This document shows positions 25,171 through 33,567 of a stretch of 64,000 nucleotides of DNA, in pieces. A program made the position numbers and the translations under genes. The DNA comes from Marinobacter sp. LQ44 (GTDB taxonomy: Bacteria; Pseudomonadota; Gammaproteobacteria; Pseudomonadales; Oleiphilaceae). The notes under the pieces are model-generated. The model was not told the origin of the DNA. It did not search any database and saw only the letters and a program-made list of their open reading frames with translations. Numbering within the stretch: position 1 is the stretch's first letter; the number at the start of each line of letters is the position of its first letter. The DNA is taken from contig NZ_CP014754.1 in NCBI RefSeq assembly GCF_001447155.2, positions 2,356,001 through 2,420,000 of the forward strand. Reading direction: 5' to 3'.

Positions 25171-25725
25171 TTATTCCATCAGGCTGATGCTGAACGGGAT
25201 CGGATTGCGCATGGTGTTGGCCACCGGCGAGAAGTAGTTGGCGTGGCGGACGATTTCATCCAGCTCTTCACGCGTGGCGTCGCCTTCAACCAGTACCTTC
25301 ACGCGGATATCCTGAAAGCCCATGTCTTCGGGTTTCTTTTCGGCGCCGCCGGCACCCCAGGCGGCCGGATTGCCGATGTCGCCTTCCAGGAAGATTTCCA
25401 GTTTGCTGAGTTTGATCTGCTTCCAGGTGGCAACGGCGGTAATGCCGACGGCCAGGCAGCCGCCCAGGCCAGACAGAACAATTTCGCCCGGGGCCGGGGC
25501 GGTATCTTCACCGAACAGGTGCAGGGGCTCGTCTACCACCACTTCGTGTTGATTGATGTGGCTGACGGTGCGGTACTGGCCATCGGTAACCGTGTGAACC
25601 TTGTTGGTGCCGCGAGTGGCCGGGTTGTTACGGCCTTTTTCTGCAAAGGCGAGCAAGCCGTCACGATCAATCGGGCGAAGGTAAGCGGTTACGGTTTCTG
25701 GTTGGCTGGCAGTGGCTGTAGTCAT
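25171..25725 (-). CDS. OsmC-family protein lacking the second cysteine
   Basis: OsmC/Ohr proteins reduce organic hydroperoxides with a Cys pair. Here the first cysteine is present in LSGLGGCLAVG, but the second motif, normally CPVSNT, reads FSPVANT, so the second cysteine is replaced by serine. That suggests a changed or non-peroxidase role, perhaps binding or handling an electrophilic sulfur compound. The 184-residue protein is the first gene of a four-gene minus-strand operon directly behind a sigma-54 promoter. It is coordinated with an oxidoreductase, not with a peroxide regulator such as OhrR. Confidence 0.82.
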   Translation of the reverse strand: MTTATASQPETVTAYLRPIDRDGLLAFAEKGRNNPATRGTNKVHTVTDGQYRTVSHINQHEVVVDEPLHLFGEDTAPAPGEIVLSGLGGCLAVGITAVATWKQIKLSKLEIFLEGDIGNPAAWGAGGAEKKPEDMGFQDIRVKVLVEGDATREELDEIVRHANYFSPVANTMRNPIPFSISLME

Positions 25726-25796
25726 GATGTGCTCCGGTTGGGTTTGTCAGATCTGCCCGTTGTGTCCTGAGACGTTCGGGCTTGTATCTGTACCAG

Positions 25797-25812
25797 AGCA
25801 GCTTGTGTGCCA
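25797..25812 (-). promoter_or_regulatory. Sigma-54 (-24/-12) promoter of the OsmC operon
   Basis: On the minus strand the sequence is TGGCACACAAGCTGCT: GG and GC separated by exactly ten bases, close to the TGGCAC-N5-TTGCA consensus. It differs at only two of 16 positions from the promoter before the ABC transporter operon. It lies 72 bases upstream of the OsmC start. Confidence 0.85.
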
Positions 25813-25913
25813 CCTTCTGAAATATGCTATTAATCTGTTTAAAAACAAAAAGATAAAATTAGTTTGTCGAGGTCGATGGTCGCTTGGCTCTTGCCTTTGT
25901 CAGGTATCAAAAT

Positions 25914-25936
25914 CCGACAATGTCAGACATTGTCGG
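25914..25936. promoter_or_regulatory. Upstream activator palindrome for the OsmC operon
   Basis: A perfect inverted repeat of 11-base arms, CCGACAATGTC and GACATTGTCGG, around a single A at 25925. It overlaps the last codons and the stop of the regulator gene. Its centre is about 114 bases upstream of the -24 element, a normal distance for an enhancer site of a sigma-54 activator. The core TGTC-N-GACA recurs before the transporter operon. Confidence 0.75.
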
Positions 25937-27596
25937 GGCCTGGCTCCGCTCCATTGTTCATGTTCAGCTTCTCCAGTCGGTACCGGAATTGTCGGGGTGT
26001 CATGCCCAGCAGAGCCGCTGCCCGGGTTTTATTGCCGCCGGTTTGCTGCAGGGCGTCGGTCAGTTCACTGGCCTCGTCCGCCCGCACCCAGCTGTAAGGG
26101 CGCCCGGGCCCGGGACTGCTTGTGTTTTGGGCCCCGCCGCTGCCCGGTGCTATCGCGCTGTTGAACGACGTCGGGCCGGCGGGATCCGCAGAGCTCTGCT
26201 GGCCGGCCTCAAGGTGCCGGCTGATGGTGGATTCCTGGCGCAGGATCGCTTCAATGTCCATGATGCTGATGGTGCCGTCTTCGGCCATCAGCACGGCCCG
26301 TTTGATGACGTTTTCCAGCTGGCGGATATTGCCGGGCCAACTGTAACTTTCCAGGCGCTCCATCACGCCATTGCCCAGCAGGGTATAGCGGCCGTACTCC
26401 CGGTTGGCACTTAACAGGAAATGCCGGGCCAGAATGCGCACATCGCCCTCCCGGCTTCGTAACGGGGGCAGGTGGATTGGGAACACGTTGAGCCGATAGA
26501 ACAGATCGAGGCGAAACTCACCCCGGTTGACCGCATCCTGCAGATTTTTATGGGTAGCGGTGACGATTCGGACATCGACCGGTATGTCTTTGTTACCCCC
26601 GACGCGCTGGATCACCTGGCCTTCCAGAACCCGCAGCAGTTTGGGCTGCAATTCCAGGTTCAGGTCGCCGATTTCGTCCAGAAACAGGGTGCCACCACTG
26701 GCCAGCTCGATCTTGCCGGGTTTGGTGGCAGACGCGCCGGTGAATGCGCCCCGCTCGTGGCCAAACAGCTCGGATTCCAGCAATTGATCGGGAATGGCCG
26801 CGCAGTTGATGGCGAGGAAGGGTTGCTCCTTACGGGCGCTATTCAGGTGCAAGATCTGGGAAAAGCGCTCCTTTCCGGTGCCGGATTCGCCCGTGAGCAA
26901 TACCGTCACCTGGGTTTTGGCCACCCGGGTTACCTGAAGCAATGCATCCTGCACCGCCCGGCTGTCGCCGAGTATGCCGTGATTGGTTTGCTGGTTTTGC
27001 AGGGCGTCTTTCAGCTCCTGGTTTTCAGCCTGGAGGTGGTTGGTACGCTCTTCAATGAGGGAATTAATCTTGATGATCTGGGCAATAAAGGTCGCCAGAA
27101 TCCTCAGGATAACCAGATCGGCACTGAACGATCTGGGCCGCATGCGCAGCCGGTTGACCGCCAGCACACCCACGGGGGTATTGCCCTCCAGGATGGGAAT
27201 GGCGATGTAGGCCACCACCCCGTCTGGCAGGGTCATCCGGTCGACCGCCCGGAACAGGTAGCCGGGCTCCTCATCGATGTTCTGAACCACCGCCAGCTGG
27301 CCCTGGCGCATTACCCGGCCGGTGATGCCCTCTTCAAAGCTGTACACGCCGCGCTTCCGCTCTTCGGGGGTCAGGCCGTAGCTGTATTGAATGTGCAGAG
27401 CGCTGTCGTCCGGTGTCGACAGCAGTACCCGGCCCCGGTTGAGGCCCAGCATTTGCGACATCAGGCGCAGTATGCCGGTGATCGCAGATTCGGGAGAGCC
27501 GGAGTGGCCGATCAGTTTGGCGGCCTCTTGCACAACCGTAAGGTCGGTCTCGGCCTTGATGACATCACTTTCGAGTGGTGACGAGAGATTTTCCAT
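25923..27596 (-). CDS. Sigma-54-dependent transcriptional activator (GAF-AAA+-Fis, NifA-like)
   Basis: Enhancer-binding activator. An N-terminal GAF sensor domain (about residues 20-175) is followed by a short coiled linker. The AAA+ domain carries Walker A GESGTGKE, the sigma-54 contact loop GAFTGA, Walker [13 protein letters not shown] and the arginine-finger region [15 protein letters not shown] Fis-type HTH ends the protein ([23 protein letters not shown]). The chosen ATG 27596 starts [10 protein letters not shown]. In-frame ATGs at 27620 and 27695 are possible, but the first lies inside a GACAATGTC motif. The gene stands between the two operons that carry sigma-54 promoters and is the obvious candidate to activate both. 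The GAF ligand is unknown. Confidence 0.92.
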   Translation of the reverse strand: MENLSSPLESDVIKAETDLTVVQEAAKLIGHSGSPESAITGILRLMSQMLGLNRGRVLLSTPDDSALHIQYSYGLTPEERKRGVYSFEEGITGRVMRQGQLAVVQNIDEEPGYLFRAVDRMTLPDGVVAYIAIPILEGNTPVGVLAVNRLRMRPRSFSADLVILRILATFIAQIIKINSLIEERTNHLQAENQELKDALQNQQTNHGILGDSRAVQDALLQVTRVAKTQVTVLLTGESGTGKERFSQILHLNSARKEQPFLAINCAAIPDQLLESELFGHERGAFTGASATKPGKIELASGGTLFLDEIGDLNLELQPKLLRVLEGQVIQRVGGNKDIPVDVRIVTATHKNLQDAVNRGEFRLDLFYRLNVFPIHLPPLRSREGDVRILARHFLLSANREYGRYTLLGNGVMERLESYSWPGNIRQLENVIKRAVLMAEDGTISIMDIEAILRQESTISRHLEAGQQSSADPAGPTSFNSAIAPGSGGAQNTSSPGPGRPYSWVRADEASELTDALQQTGGNKTRAAALLGMTPRQFRYRLEKLNMNNGAEPGPDNV

Positions 27597-27615
27597 GAGC
27601 AGTATGCCATTCCAG

Positions 27616-27677
27616 GACATTGTCAGAGATTGATACAGCAATCTCTGTGCCTGATTGTCCGTTGGACTGACATTGTC
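27616..27677. promoter_or_regulatory. Possible autoregulatory sites before the sigma-54 activator gene
   Basis: Two copies of GACATTGTC (27616-27624 and 27669-27677) flank a perfect 9-base inverted repeat, CAGAGATTG at 27624-27632 and CAATCTCTG at 27639-27647. The GACATTGTC units match half of the palindrome at 25914-25936, which suggests that the activator also acts on its own promoter. Confidence 0.5.
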
Positions 27678-27690
27678 GCTTTCATAACAG

Positions 27691-27720
27691 AACAAGGCCG
27701 CCCCTGAGGACGGCCTTGTT
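27691..27720 (-). terminator. Hairpin terminator after the ABC transporter operon
   Basis: A perfect 10-base stem, AACAAGGCCG at 27691-27700 with CGGCCTTGTT at 27711-27720, and a 10-base loop, lies 16 bases beyond the permease stop. The U-rich side follows on the minus strand (CTTGTTCTGTT). The T tract is imperfect. Confidence 0.6.
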
Positions 27721-27736
27721 CCGGGCGACTCAACCG

Positions 27737-28567
27737 TTATTCTACGTGCCAGTTAAAGCGTTTTATCAGCAGGCTACAGATGGAGTCCAACCCGTAGCCG
27801 ATCAGGCCAATGACTACCACGATAGCGGCCAGCGTATCGTAGGAGAGGGTATCCCGGGCATCGTTGATGGCGTAACCGAGGCCGCTGGTGACGCCCAGAT
27901 ACTCCGCCGGTACCAGTACCACCCAGGCCACGCCAACGGCCAGCCGGATGCCGGCGAGCACATCACTCATGATCGCAGGCATGATGATGCGTCGCAGCAT
28001 GTGCAGTTCCGAGGCGCCCAGGTTGCGGGCGACTTTAAACCAGTTGGGATCGATCCGGCGCACGCCGTGGGCGGTCGAGAAGATGATCGGCCAGACCGCT
28101 GCCATCACGATCAGGAAGATAATGGCCGAATCCCAGGTAGGGAAGGCCAGAACCGCGATCGGCATCCAGGCCAGGGGGCTGATCATCCGCAGGAACTGAA
28201 ACGGCACATTGGCAATCTTCATGGCACTGCCCACGTAGCCGATCAGCACGCCGACCGGCACCCCGATAACAATCCCCCAGAACAAGCCATAGAGAATCCG
28301 ATACAGGCTGGACAGGACGGTGGGCCAGATAGCACCACTGGCCACAAGACCATAAAGCGCGTGGAAGGTAGGTGCCGGGGCAAAGTTGGCGAACGCCCAC
28401 ATGTCTGGGTCATTGGCCACCAGGTAGCCGCCGAACCACCAGGCGGCCAGCAGACTGGTGATGCCCAGGGCCGGGTAGCGCAGGCTGCTGAGCATGCTTA
28501 GCAGCGGACTGAGCCCGTTGAAGCCGGATGACGGTGCGTTCAGGGCAGAGGAGGTTTTGGTACTCAT
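27737..28567 (-). CDS. ABC transporter permease, nitrate/sulfonate/taurine type
   Basis: Membrane subunit of an importer in the SsuC/TauC/NrtB family. It has about six helices. The cytoplasmic EAA loop that contacts the ATPase reads [21 protein letters not shown], followed by the usual [14 protein letters not shown]. The first codon overlaps the stop of the binding-protein gene by ATGA, so the subunits are coupled. It is the last gene of its operon. Substrate cannot be told from the permease; sulfonate, taurine, nitrate, cyanate and bicarbonate systems all share this family. Confidence 0.92.
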   Translation of the reverse strand: MSTKTSSALNAPSSGFNGLSPLLSMLSSLRYPALGITSLLAAWWFGGYLVANDPDMWAFANFAPAPTFHALYGLVASGAIWPTVLSSLYRILYGLFWGIVIGVPVGVLIGYVGSAMKIANVPFQFLRMISPLAWMPIAVLAFPTWDSAIIFLIVMAAVWPIIFSTAHGVRRIDPNWFKVARNLGASELHMLRRIIMPAIMSDVLAGIRLAVGVAWVVLVPAEYLGVTSGLGYAINDARDTLSYDTLAAIVVVIGLIGYGLDSICSLLIKRFNWHVE

Positions 28568-29826
28568 AGTTTGACCACCTCTTCCCGATCAAACGGGTTG
28601 TCTGCGTCAAAGCCCGGCGCGTCTTTCCAGCCGGGGTGTTTATCCATGGCCGCTTTGACAAAGCGGTAGTCCACCAGGTCATCCACCACAAAGTCTGGGT
28701 CCAGGTCCTGCAGGAAGGTGGTATCGCCACCGACCAGGGTCTGCTTCAGCTCGTTGACGATAAGCCGGGTGGCGGAAGGGAACGGCCACGGCTGGAAGTC
28801 GATGCGTCCGCTGCCCCAGTTGGCGTTCTGAATCGCGTTGGGATCGGCGTAGCTTTCCTGGTCATAGAGCGTCATCGCCTGTTCAACCACATTGGCCGCC
28901 ATGGGCAGATAGCCCTTACCATCGCGCGACAACAGGTGAGCGACTTCTTTCTTGTTCTGCTGGGAATAGATCTGGGCTTTAACAATCGCGTTCATCACCT
29001 TCTGGGTCCACACCGGGTTGGCGTTAACCTGGTTCTCGTTCATGCAGACCACGCAGCATGGGTGATTGCGCCAGATATCCCCGGTGAAACGCAGCATCTT
29101 GCCGCCGGCCAGCATTTCGCCCACCGCATTGAAGGGTTCCGCGACAATAAAGGCGTCGATCTTCCGGGCCGCCAACGCGGGGGGCATATCCGGCGGCGGC
29201 ATGATCTGCAGGTTCACCTCGTTGGGCGCCAGGGTCTCGCTTTGCGACTTGATGACCGGTGTCAGCCCGGCGTGGCGCAAGCCCATCTGCAGCACAATGT
29301 TGTGCATGGAGTACCAGTAGGGCACCGCAACCTGTTTGCCGCCAAGATCCGCAAAGCTTTTGGCATCGGTATGGCGACCAACCACCAGGCCCGAGCCGTT
29401 CAGGTGCGCCCACGACATGATCTTCACCGGGAAGTTGTTGTTGTAGCGCATCCAGATCGGAATCGGCTTAAGGAAATGCACCAGATTGAATCGGCCTGCG
29501 GCAAACCCCTCCACAAGCGGTGACCAGCCACGGATCAGTGTGGGCGGTTCGGTTTTCAGGCCTTCCTCTTCGAAAAAGCCTTTGGCGTGGGCCACCAGCA
29601 GAACAGTGGCATCGGTGATGGGCAGGTAACCGATACGCACGACTTCATCGGCCGGAGGTTGGATACTGCCCCAGGCAGCCGTGCTGGCGGACATCCCGAA
29701 CGCAGCGGCCAGGCCGCCAAGGGCCAAGCTGTCGAGCATGAAATCCCGCCGGCTCATTTCGTGTTCCTGGAGGTATTCCTGATCGGATTGCCTGGTGGTG
29801 GGCTTGTTGCGTTTCGGCTTTTTCAT
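28564..29826 (-). CDS. Tat-exported ABC substrate-binding protein, NrtA/CmpA/SsuA type
   Basis: Periplasmic receptor of the importer. The N-terminus contains the twin-arginine signal SRRDFMLDSLALGGLAAAFG, so the protein is probably exported folded. The mature part starts with VVRIGYLPITDATVLLVAHAKGFFEEEG, typical of the NMT1/NrtA-like group, and contains IDAFIVAEPFNAVGE and a Cys pair in HPCCVVCMNE. It has 420 residues, longer than SsuA and nearer to NrtA/CmpA. It lies between the ATPase gene (29 bases) and the permease gene (overlap). The ligand is unknown. An organosulfur compound fits the neighbouring oxidoreductases, but this is inference. Confidence 0.88.
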   Translation of the reverse strand: MKKPKRNKPTTRQSDQEYLQEHEMSRRDFMLDSLALGGLAAAFGMSASTAAWGSIQPPADEVVRIGYLPITDATVLLVAHAKGFFEEEGLKTEPPTLIRGWSPLVEGFAAGRFNLVHFLKPIPIWMRYNNNFPVKIMSWAHLNGSGLVVGRHTDAKSFADLGGKQVAVPYWYSMHNIVLQMGLRHAGLTPVIKSQSETLAPNEVNLQIMPPPDMPPALAARKIDAFIVAEPFNAVGEMLAGGKMLRFTGDIWRNHPCCVVCMNENQVNANPVWTQKVMNAIVKAQIYSQQNKKEVAHLLSRDGKGYLPMAANVVEQAMTLYDQESYADPNAIQNANWGSGRIDFQPWPFPSATRLIVNELKQTLVGGDTTFLQDLDPDFVVDDLVDYRFVKAAMDKHPGWKDAPGFDADNPFDREEVVKL

Positions 29827-29855
29827 CGTGTCTTCCTCATTAAGATTGGGCGTTT

Positions 29856-30668
29856 TCAGGCGGCGCTTTCGGCTTTCGAGTCGGCGGGTTGGCTGGACTG
29901 GGCATCCCGTCCGGACAAGCCGGTGTCGGTGCCTTTGAATTGCTGCATCAGTTCGTCGCGCAAGGTCTGAAACCCGACATCCATGTGCCGGCGAGGCCAG
30001 GGCAGCTTGACCGGAAGTTCACTGACGATTCGCCCCGGGTTTTGAGACATCACGAGCACCCGGTCCGCCATGGTGATGGCTTCATCAATATCGTGGGTGA
30101 CGATCACCATGGTGATGCCGCGCTCGCGACAAATAGCGGGCACCTCCTCCTGAAGGGCAGAGCGGGTGAACGCGTCCAGTGCAGAGAACGGCTCATCCAG
30201 AAGCAGCACCTCGGGGTTGGTGGCCAAAGATCTTGCCAGTGCAACCCGTTGTTGCTGCCCGCCAGAGAGGCTCTGAACGTTTTCCTTTTTCTTGTCGTGC
30301 AGGCCCACCATGTCGAGCAGCGCATCAACCTGCCTGGTCGCTTCGCGCTTGGAGTGGCCTGCGAACAACAGGCCCAGAGCGGCGTTTTCCTGAACGGTCA
30401 TCCAGGGGTACAAAGAGGCTTTCTGGAACATCATGTTCCACTTGGCACTGGGCGAGGATATCTGGTGACCGTTGACCCGCACGCAGCCTTCCGACGGAAT
30501 CAGCAGCCCGGCCAGCATATGCAGCAGCGTCGACTTGCCGCAGCCGCTACGGCCGATAAGAGCCGTCATCTGACCCGGCTCAATTCGGGCGTCGATGTCT
30601 TTCAAGGTAGGTTCGGCTGAGGGTGAAAACCTGTGGGTGACGTAGTCGATCGACAGTGATGCGCCCAT
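29856..30668 (-). CDS. ABC transporter ATP-binding protein, nitrate/sulfonate/taurine type
   Basis: Energy-coupling subunit. Walker A GRSGCGKST, Q-loop MMFQKASLYPW, signature LSGGQQQRVALARSLA, Walker B VLLLDEPFSALD and the H-loop VTHDIDEA are complete. ATG 30668 (MGASLSIDY) has GGAG seven bases upstream; the ATG at 30686 has no good ribosome site. It is the first gene of the ATPase-receptor-permease operon, 39 bases from the sigma-54 promoter. Confidence 0.93.
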   Translation of the reverse strand: MGASLSIDYVTHRFSPSAEPTLKDIDARIEPGQMTALIGRSGCGKSTLLHMLAGLLIPSEGCVRVNGHQISSPSAKWNMMFQKASLYPWMTVQENAALGLLFAGHSKREATRQVDALLDMVGLHDKKKENVQSLSGGQQQRVALARSLATNPEVLLLDEPFSALDAFTRSALQEEVPAICRERGITMVIVTHDIDEAITMADRVLVMSQNPGRIVSELPVKLPWPRRHMDVGFQTLRDELMQQFKGTDTGLSGRDAQSSQPADSKAESAA

Positions 30669-30707
30669 GTCTTTGCTCCGATTCAAAGAAATATTGACCT
30701 GAACCTA

Positions 30708-30723
30708 AGCAGTATGTGTGCCA
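30708..30723 (-). promoter_or_regulatory. Sigma-54 (-24/-12) promoter of the ABC transporter operon
   Basis: Minus-strand TGGCACACATACTGCT has the invariant GG-N10-GC spacing. It is 14/16 identical to the promoter of the OsmC operon, which points to common control of importer and enzymes. The A+T-rich stretch just upstream may suit IHF-assisted looping. Confidence 0.85.
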
Positions 30724-30792
30724 CCAAAATTAAGCTAATAAAATCAATAATTTGTGATTTTTTCCGAAGATTGTCACCGGTTGCTTGTTGTT

Positions 30793-30811
30793 GCCAATGT
30801 CGGACAATGGC
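30793..30811. promoter_or_regulatory. Upstream activator palindrome for the ABC transporter operon
   Basis: GCCAATGTC and GACAATGGC (one mismatched pair) surround a G at 30802, giving the core CAATGTC-G-GACAATG. The site before the OsmC operon has CAATGTC-A-GACATTG. The centre is about 81 bases upstream of the -24 GG. Apart from this site, the sigma-54 promoter and the nhaB leader, the 426 bases between the ATPase gene and nhaB contain no gene that I can support. Confidence 0.7.
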
Positions 30812-30963
30812 AAGGATTATTCGCCATTGCTGAGCTTTGCTCAGATAGACGGATGGTGGAGGACGTGGCTTGGGCAGTAATGGCATCAGTGATGAGTTGG
30901 GGATTGCCCGGCATTTAGGTCTTTTTCTGATCGGGGCTCGTGTAAAAAACTGGTGATTTACTC

Positions 30964-31094
30964 TATAATCTCGGCCCTGTCCCGGGGCGCGCGTACCCCC
31001 ATATACGCCTAATTACTGACCTGATTGCTACCTTCTGGCCATTACCCGGTGCACAAATATCAAGGAAGATTGCGGCCCTCTGCCGCATACTTTC
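30964..31094 (+). promoter_or_regulatory. nhaB promoter and structured 5' leader
   Basis: TATAAT at 30964-30969 starts a leader of about 120 bases. It can fold with an outer pair CCGGG / CCCGG (30982-30986 with 31045-31049) around a hairpin GCGTA / TACGC (30991-30995 with 31004-31008). A second strong hairpin, TGCGGC / GCCGCA (31071-31076 with 31082-31087), stands between a good ribosome site AAGGAAG (31062-31068) and the ATG at 31095. When it forms, the effective spacing falls to about nine bases. The -35 is weak. A regulatory leader is possible; I did not match it to a known riboswitch class. Confidence 0.4.
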
Positions 31095-32630
31095 ATGGCG
31101 TCCACCCCTCAGAAGAATAGAGCAATGCCTACCACCGTGCTGTCTGGCTTTACCCATAACTTTCTTGGCAAAGCGCCTGTCTGGTACAAGCAAGTTATCC
31201 TGCTTTTTCTGATTGCCAATCCCATCGTAATGTACGTGTTCGGGCCGGGTGTGACAGGCTGGCTGTTGATTGCCGAGTTCATCTTTACACTCGCCATGGC
31301 GTTGAAATGCTACCCGCTGCTACCGGGTGGATTGCTGGCAGTCGAGGCATTGCTGATCGGGCTGACCACGGCAGACGCCGTGTACCATGAGGTTCTGGTG
31401 AACTTCCCGGTGATTCTGCTGCTGATGTTCATGGTGGCGGGCATCTACTTCATGAAAGACCTGCTGCTGGTGACTTTTACCCAGATTTTGGTGGGGGTTC
31501 GCTCCAAGTCGGCGTTGTCGTTATTGTTCTGCAGTGCCGCCGCCTTGCTCTCTGCGTTTCTGGATGCTTTGACGGTGACCGCCGTCATCATCAGCGTGGC
31601 GGTGGGCTTTTTCTCGGTTTACCACAAAGTGGCTTCTGGCAAAGGCTACCAGCAAAGAGATCACAACGCTGGCAGCGATGAAGAAGTGATCGAGCTGCAC
31701 CGGGAAGACCTGGAAAACTTCCGGGCGTTTCTGCGTAGCCTGTTGATGCATGGGGCCATAGGTACCGCACTGGGTGGTGTTGCCACCATGGTAGGTGAGC
31801 CCCAGAATTTGCTGATTGCCAAGGTAGTCGGGTGGGATTTCGTTGGCTTCTTTCTACACATGGCGCCAGTCAGCGTACCGGTGTTTTTTGCCGGTTTGGC
31901 AACTTGTTGGGCGTTGGAGAAGCTGCGCTGGTTCGGCTACGGCGGACGCCTGCCCAAGCCGGTTCGCCAGGTGCTGGAAGAGTTCGCAAAGAACGAGCGG
32001 GCCCGCCGCACCAAAGCCGACCAGGCATCCCTGTGGATTCAGGCCATCGCTGCCGCCATTCTGGTGATCGGTCTGGCGTTTCACATTGCGGAAGTGGGCC
32101 TGATTGGCCTGTTGGTGATCATCCTGATTACCTCGTTTACCGGCGTCACAGACGAGCACCAGATTGGCAAAGCCTTCCAGGAATCCCTGCCGTTCACTTC
32201 TCTGCTGGTAGTGTTCTTCGCCGTGGTGGCGGTGATTCATGAGCAGCATCTGTTCAAACCGATCATCGATTACGTACTCAGCCTGCCGGAGCACCAGCAG
32301 CCGGGCATGTTCTTTATTGCCAACGGCCTGTTGTCGATGATCAGTGATAACGTGTTCGTGGCGACGGTGTACATCAGCGAGGTCAAGCAGGCGCTGGATG
32401 CCGGCGCCATCAGCTATGAGCACTTCCAGACCCTGGCGGTTTCCATCAACACCGGCACTAACCTGCCCAGCGTGGCAACTCCTAATGGCCAGGCGGCGTT
32501 TCTGTTTCTGCTGACTTCCGCCATCGCGCCATTGGTGCGGCTGTCGTACGGCAAAATGGTGATCATGGCGTTTCCGTACACCATCGTGATGGGGGGAGTG
32601 GGTCTGTACATGGTGACCCATTCATTCTGA
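31095..32630 (+). CDS. nhaB: Na+/H+ antiporter NhaB
   Basis: Inner-membrane antiporter that expels Na+ in exchange for protons, fitting a marine or salt-tolerant host. The family start region [23 protein letters not shown], the [18 protein letters not shown] segment and the C-terminal [20 protein letters not shown] all match NhaB. Length is 511 residues with about twelve helices. The start may be 31095, if the hairpin between the ribosome site and the ATG is allowed for, or ATG 31125 ([12 protein letters not shown]). It is a single-gene unit, divergent from the ABC operon. Confidence 0.95.
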   Translation: MASTPQKNRAMPTTVLSGFTHNFLGKAPVWYKQVILLFLIANPIVMYVFGPGVTGWLLIAEFIFTLAMALKCYPLLPGGLLAVEALLIGLTTADAVYHEVLVNFPVILLLMFMVAGIYFMKDLLLVTFTQILVGVRSKSALSLLFCSAAALLSAFLDALTVTAVIISVAVGFFSVYHKVASGKGYQQRDHNAGSDEEVIELHREDLENFRAFLRSLLMHGAIGTALGGVATMVGEPQNLLIAKVVGWDFVGFFLHMAPVSVPVFFAGLATCWALEKLRWFGYGGRLPKPVRQVLEEFAKNERARRTKADQASLWIQAIAAAILVIGLAFHIAEVGLIGLLVIILITSFTGVTDEHQIGKAFQESLPFTSLLVVFFAVVAVIHEQHLFKPIIDYVLSLPEHQQPGMFFIANGLLSMISDNVFVATVYISEVKQALDAGAISYEHFQTLAVSINTGTNLPSVATPNGQAAFLFLLTSAIAPLVRLSYGKMVIMAFPYTIVMGGVGLYMVTHSF

Positions 32631-32713
32631 GTACACGTTTTTTAACGTTTGGCCCCACAGTGTTTCGCCTATCTGTTACTCTCTAGGGAAACAGATAACG
32701 ATAAGCGGTATAC

Positions 32714-33550
32714 ATGCGCAGTTGCCAACGTTACTCCACTGATCTGCCTCGTGGCGCCTGGGCGCTGACGGGGCTTTTTGTTGTTCTGGTCGGACTTTTC
32801 TATACCGCTCTGGTTCATGCTGACGACCAGAATCCATATAGCATGAAGGCCGTGCGAGTTGCCTATGTGGAGTTTCCGCCCATCACCTACCGCACAGCTG
32901 AGGGTGAACCAGCGGGTGAGTTTGTGGAGATTACCAGGAAGGTTGCCGCTGAGGCCGGCTACGAGCTGGAATTCATCTATCTGCCTGTGGCACGTACCTA
33001 CCTCTACCTGAAAGACGGCACCGTTGACCTCTGGTTGGGATTATCTGCCACGCCAGTATTGAAAGAGGCGGTTCTGGAAAGCTGGATCAGCCCGATTCCC
33101 GTGGAGTTGAGTGCCTGGTATCGCCAAGACACAGAACCGCTTGAACACATGGACCAGTTGCATGGCAGCATGGTGATATTGATCGGTGGCTACACCTATG
33201 GAGGCCTTAGGTACTGGTTAGAAGACCAGCCAGACATTCGCATCACCGAGGCGCCGAACCATCGCTCGGCGGTGGACATGCTGAAACGAAAGCGGGGTGA
33301 TTACCTGCTCGATTACCGCCAACCGGTGCGAGAAATCCTGACCCACCCCTCAGATGCCATTATCCGGGAATCGGAAGTACGAAGCCGCAACAGCGCCTGG
33401 ATGTTCTCGCTGGCCAGCTCCCGGGCCGCCATTCTTCGAGAGGCGTTTGATGATGCCTATCTGCGGTTGGCCGAGCGTGGTGAGGTGCCGCCGGTGCGCC
33501 GATTCGAGAAAACCTTTGTATTGCCGGGGTTTCCTGACGAGTATCGTTGA
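32714..33550 (+). CDS. Periplasmic solute-binding protein, family 3
   Basis: Secreted 278-residue protein with an N-terminal hydrophobic signal (GAWALTGLFVVLVGLFYTALVHA) and a mature part of the type II periplasmic binding fold. It begins VRVAYVEFPPITYRTAEGEPAGEFVEI, the polar amino-acid receptor start, and contains LKDGTVDLWLGLSATP. No permease or ATPase is adjacent, so it may be an orphan receptor or sensory partner rather than a transporter subunit. An 8-base inverted repeat, TATCTGTT at 32670-32677 and AACAGATA at 32690-32697, stands upstream and may be an operator. The downstream response-regulator gene is convergent. Confidence 0.8.
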   Translation: MRSCQRYSTDLPRGAWALTGLFVVLVGLFYTALVHADDQNPYSMKAVRVAYVEFPPITYRTAEGEPAGEFVEITRKVAAEAGYELEFIYLPVARTYLYLKDGTVDLWLGLSATPVLKEAVLESWISPIPVELSAWYRQDTEPLEHMDQLHGSMVILIGGYTYGGLRYWLEDQPDIRITEAPNHRSAVDMLKRKRGDYLLDYRQPVREILTHPSDAIIRESEVRSRNSAWMFSLASSRAAILREAFDDAYLRLAERGEVPPVRRFEKTFVLPGFPDEYR

Positions 33551-33567
33551 GTGATTAAGACGGGACA

